From Brachypterus glaber (lineage: Eukaryota; Arthropoda; Insecta; Coleoptera; Kateretidae), in assembly GCA_958510825.1 (NCBI GenBank), contig OY294046.1, forward strand, positions 11,324,847 through 11,388,846: 64,000 nucleotides of DNA, written 5' to 3'. A program made the position numbers and the translations under genes. Below are positions 63,968 through 64,000 of the stretch, in pieces. The notes under the pieces are model-generated. The model saw nothing but the letters and a program-made list of their open reading frames with translations, had not been told where the DNA came from and did no database searches. The first letter of the stretch is position 1. Every line of letters begins with the position of its first letter.

Positions 63968-64000
63968 GTACGTTAAATTGAAATAATTGTACACGGGCTG

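Overview
This is an AT-rich, intron- and repeat-type eukaryotic window. It is most likely from a large arthropod (probably insect) genome. The reasons are the dense nests of short inverted-repeat DNA elements, the tRNA-derived SINEs, the LINE tails ending in TAA-type microsatellites, and a Ty3/gypsy LTR retrotransposon. I could not recognise any intact host gene. Only two short open stretches (about 20.8 and 61.3 kb) look like possible terminal exons, and both are weak.

Layout. 0-13 kb: nested TIR elements (TA-, 3-bp- and 8-bp-TSD classes), the first two of five Tc1-like foldback elements, and several palindromes. 13-14.5 kb: rearranged tRNA-SINE pieces around inverted arrays of degenerate AGCGC-bearing repeats. 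15-23 kb: MITEs, a LINE 3' end, tandem repeats, and a partial ATCTTG-type element. 23-31 kb: large foldback elements (23.3, 24.2 and 25.4 kb), a hAT-like MITE with an 8-bp TSD, and an almost perfect 0.9-kb tandem duplication. 32.9-42.3 kb: a complete-ended but internally defective Ty3/gypsy element on the minus strand, with 2106-bp LTRs differing at only about four positions. Most of its reverse transcriptase and RNase H is replaced by an inverted piece of its own LTR end plus leader. 42-53 kb: a perfect 100-bp spacerless palindrome, SINEs, a 1.7-kb TIR element, an ATCTTG element carrying what looks like a first exon with a splice donor, a LINE 3' end, tandem repeats, and a PIF-like element. 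53-64 kb: a 44-codon ORF behind a duplicated upstream region, the fifth Tc1-like copy, a well-formed candidate hammerhead ribozyme, tRNA-type SINEs, a piggyBac-like MITE, nested TIR elements, a 123-bp-arm inverted repeat carrying a second hammerhead-like motif, and a second exon-carrying ATCTTG element at the right edge.

How parts relate. The only multi-domain protein information is the gypsy gag-protease-RT ORF (minus, 37183-39630) and the RNase H tail/integrase ORF (minus, 35566-36993). Both lie between LTRs with PBS, PPT and a 4-bp TSD. The near-identical LTRs show recent mobilisation, which must have used proteins supplied by another element. The most novel candidates are the hammerhead-like motifs at 54.6 and 59.4/59.6 kb, the element family that carries a short conserved exon plus GTAAGT donor, and the self-inserted inverted LTR fragment. 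Element boundaries were read by eye from terminal repeats and target-site duplications. Family names follow from TIR and TSD type, not from database matches.
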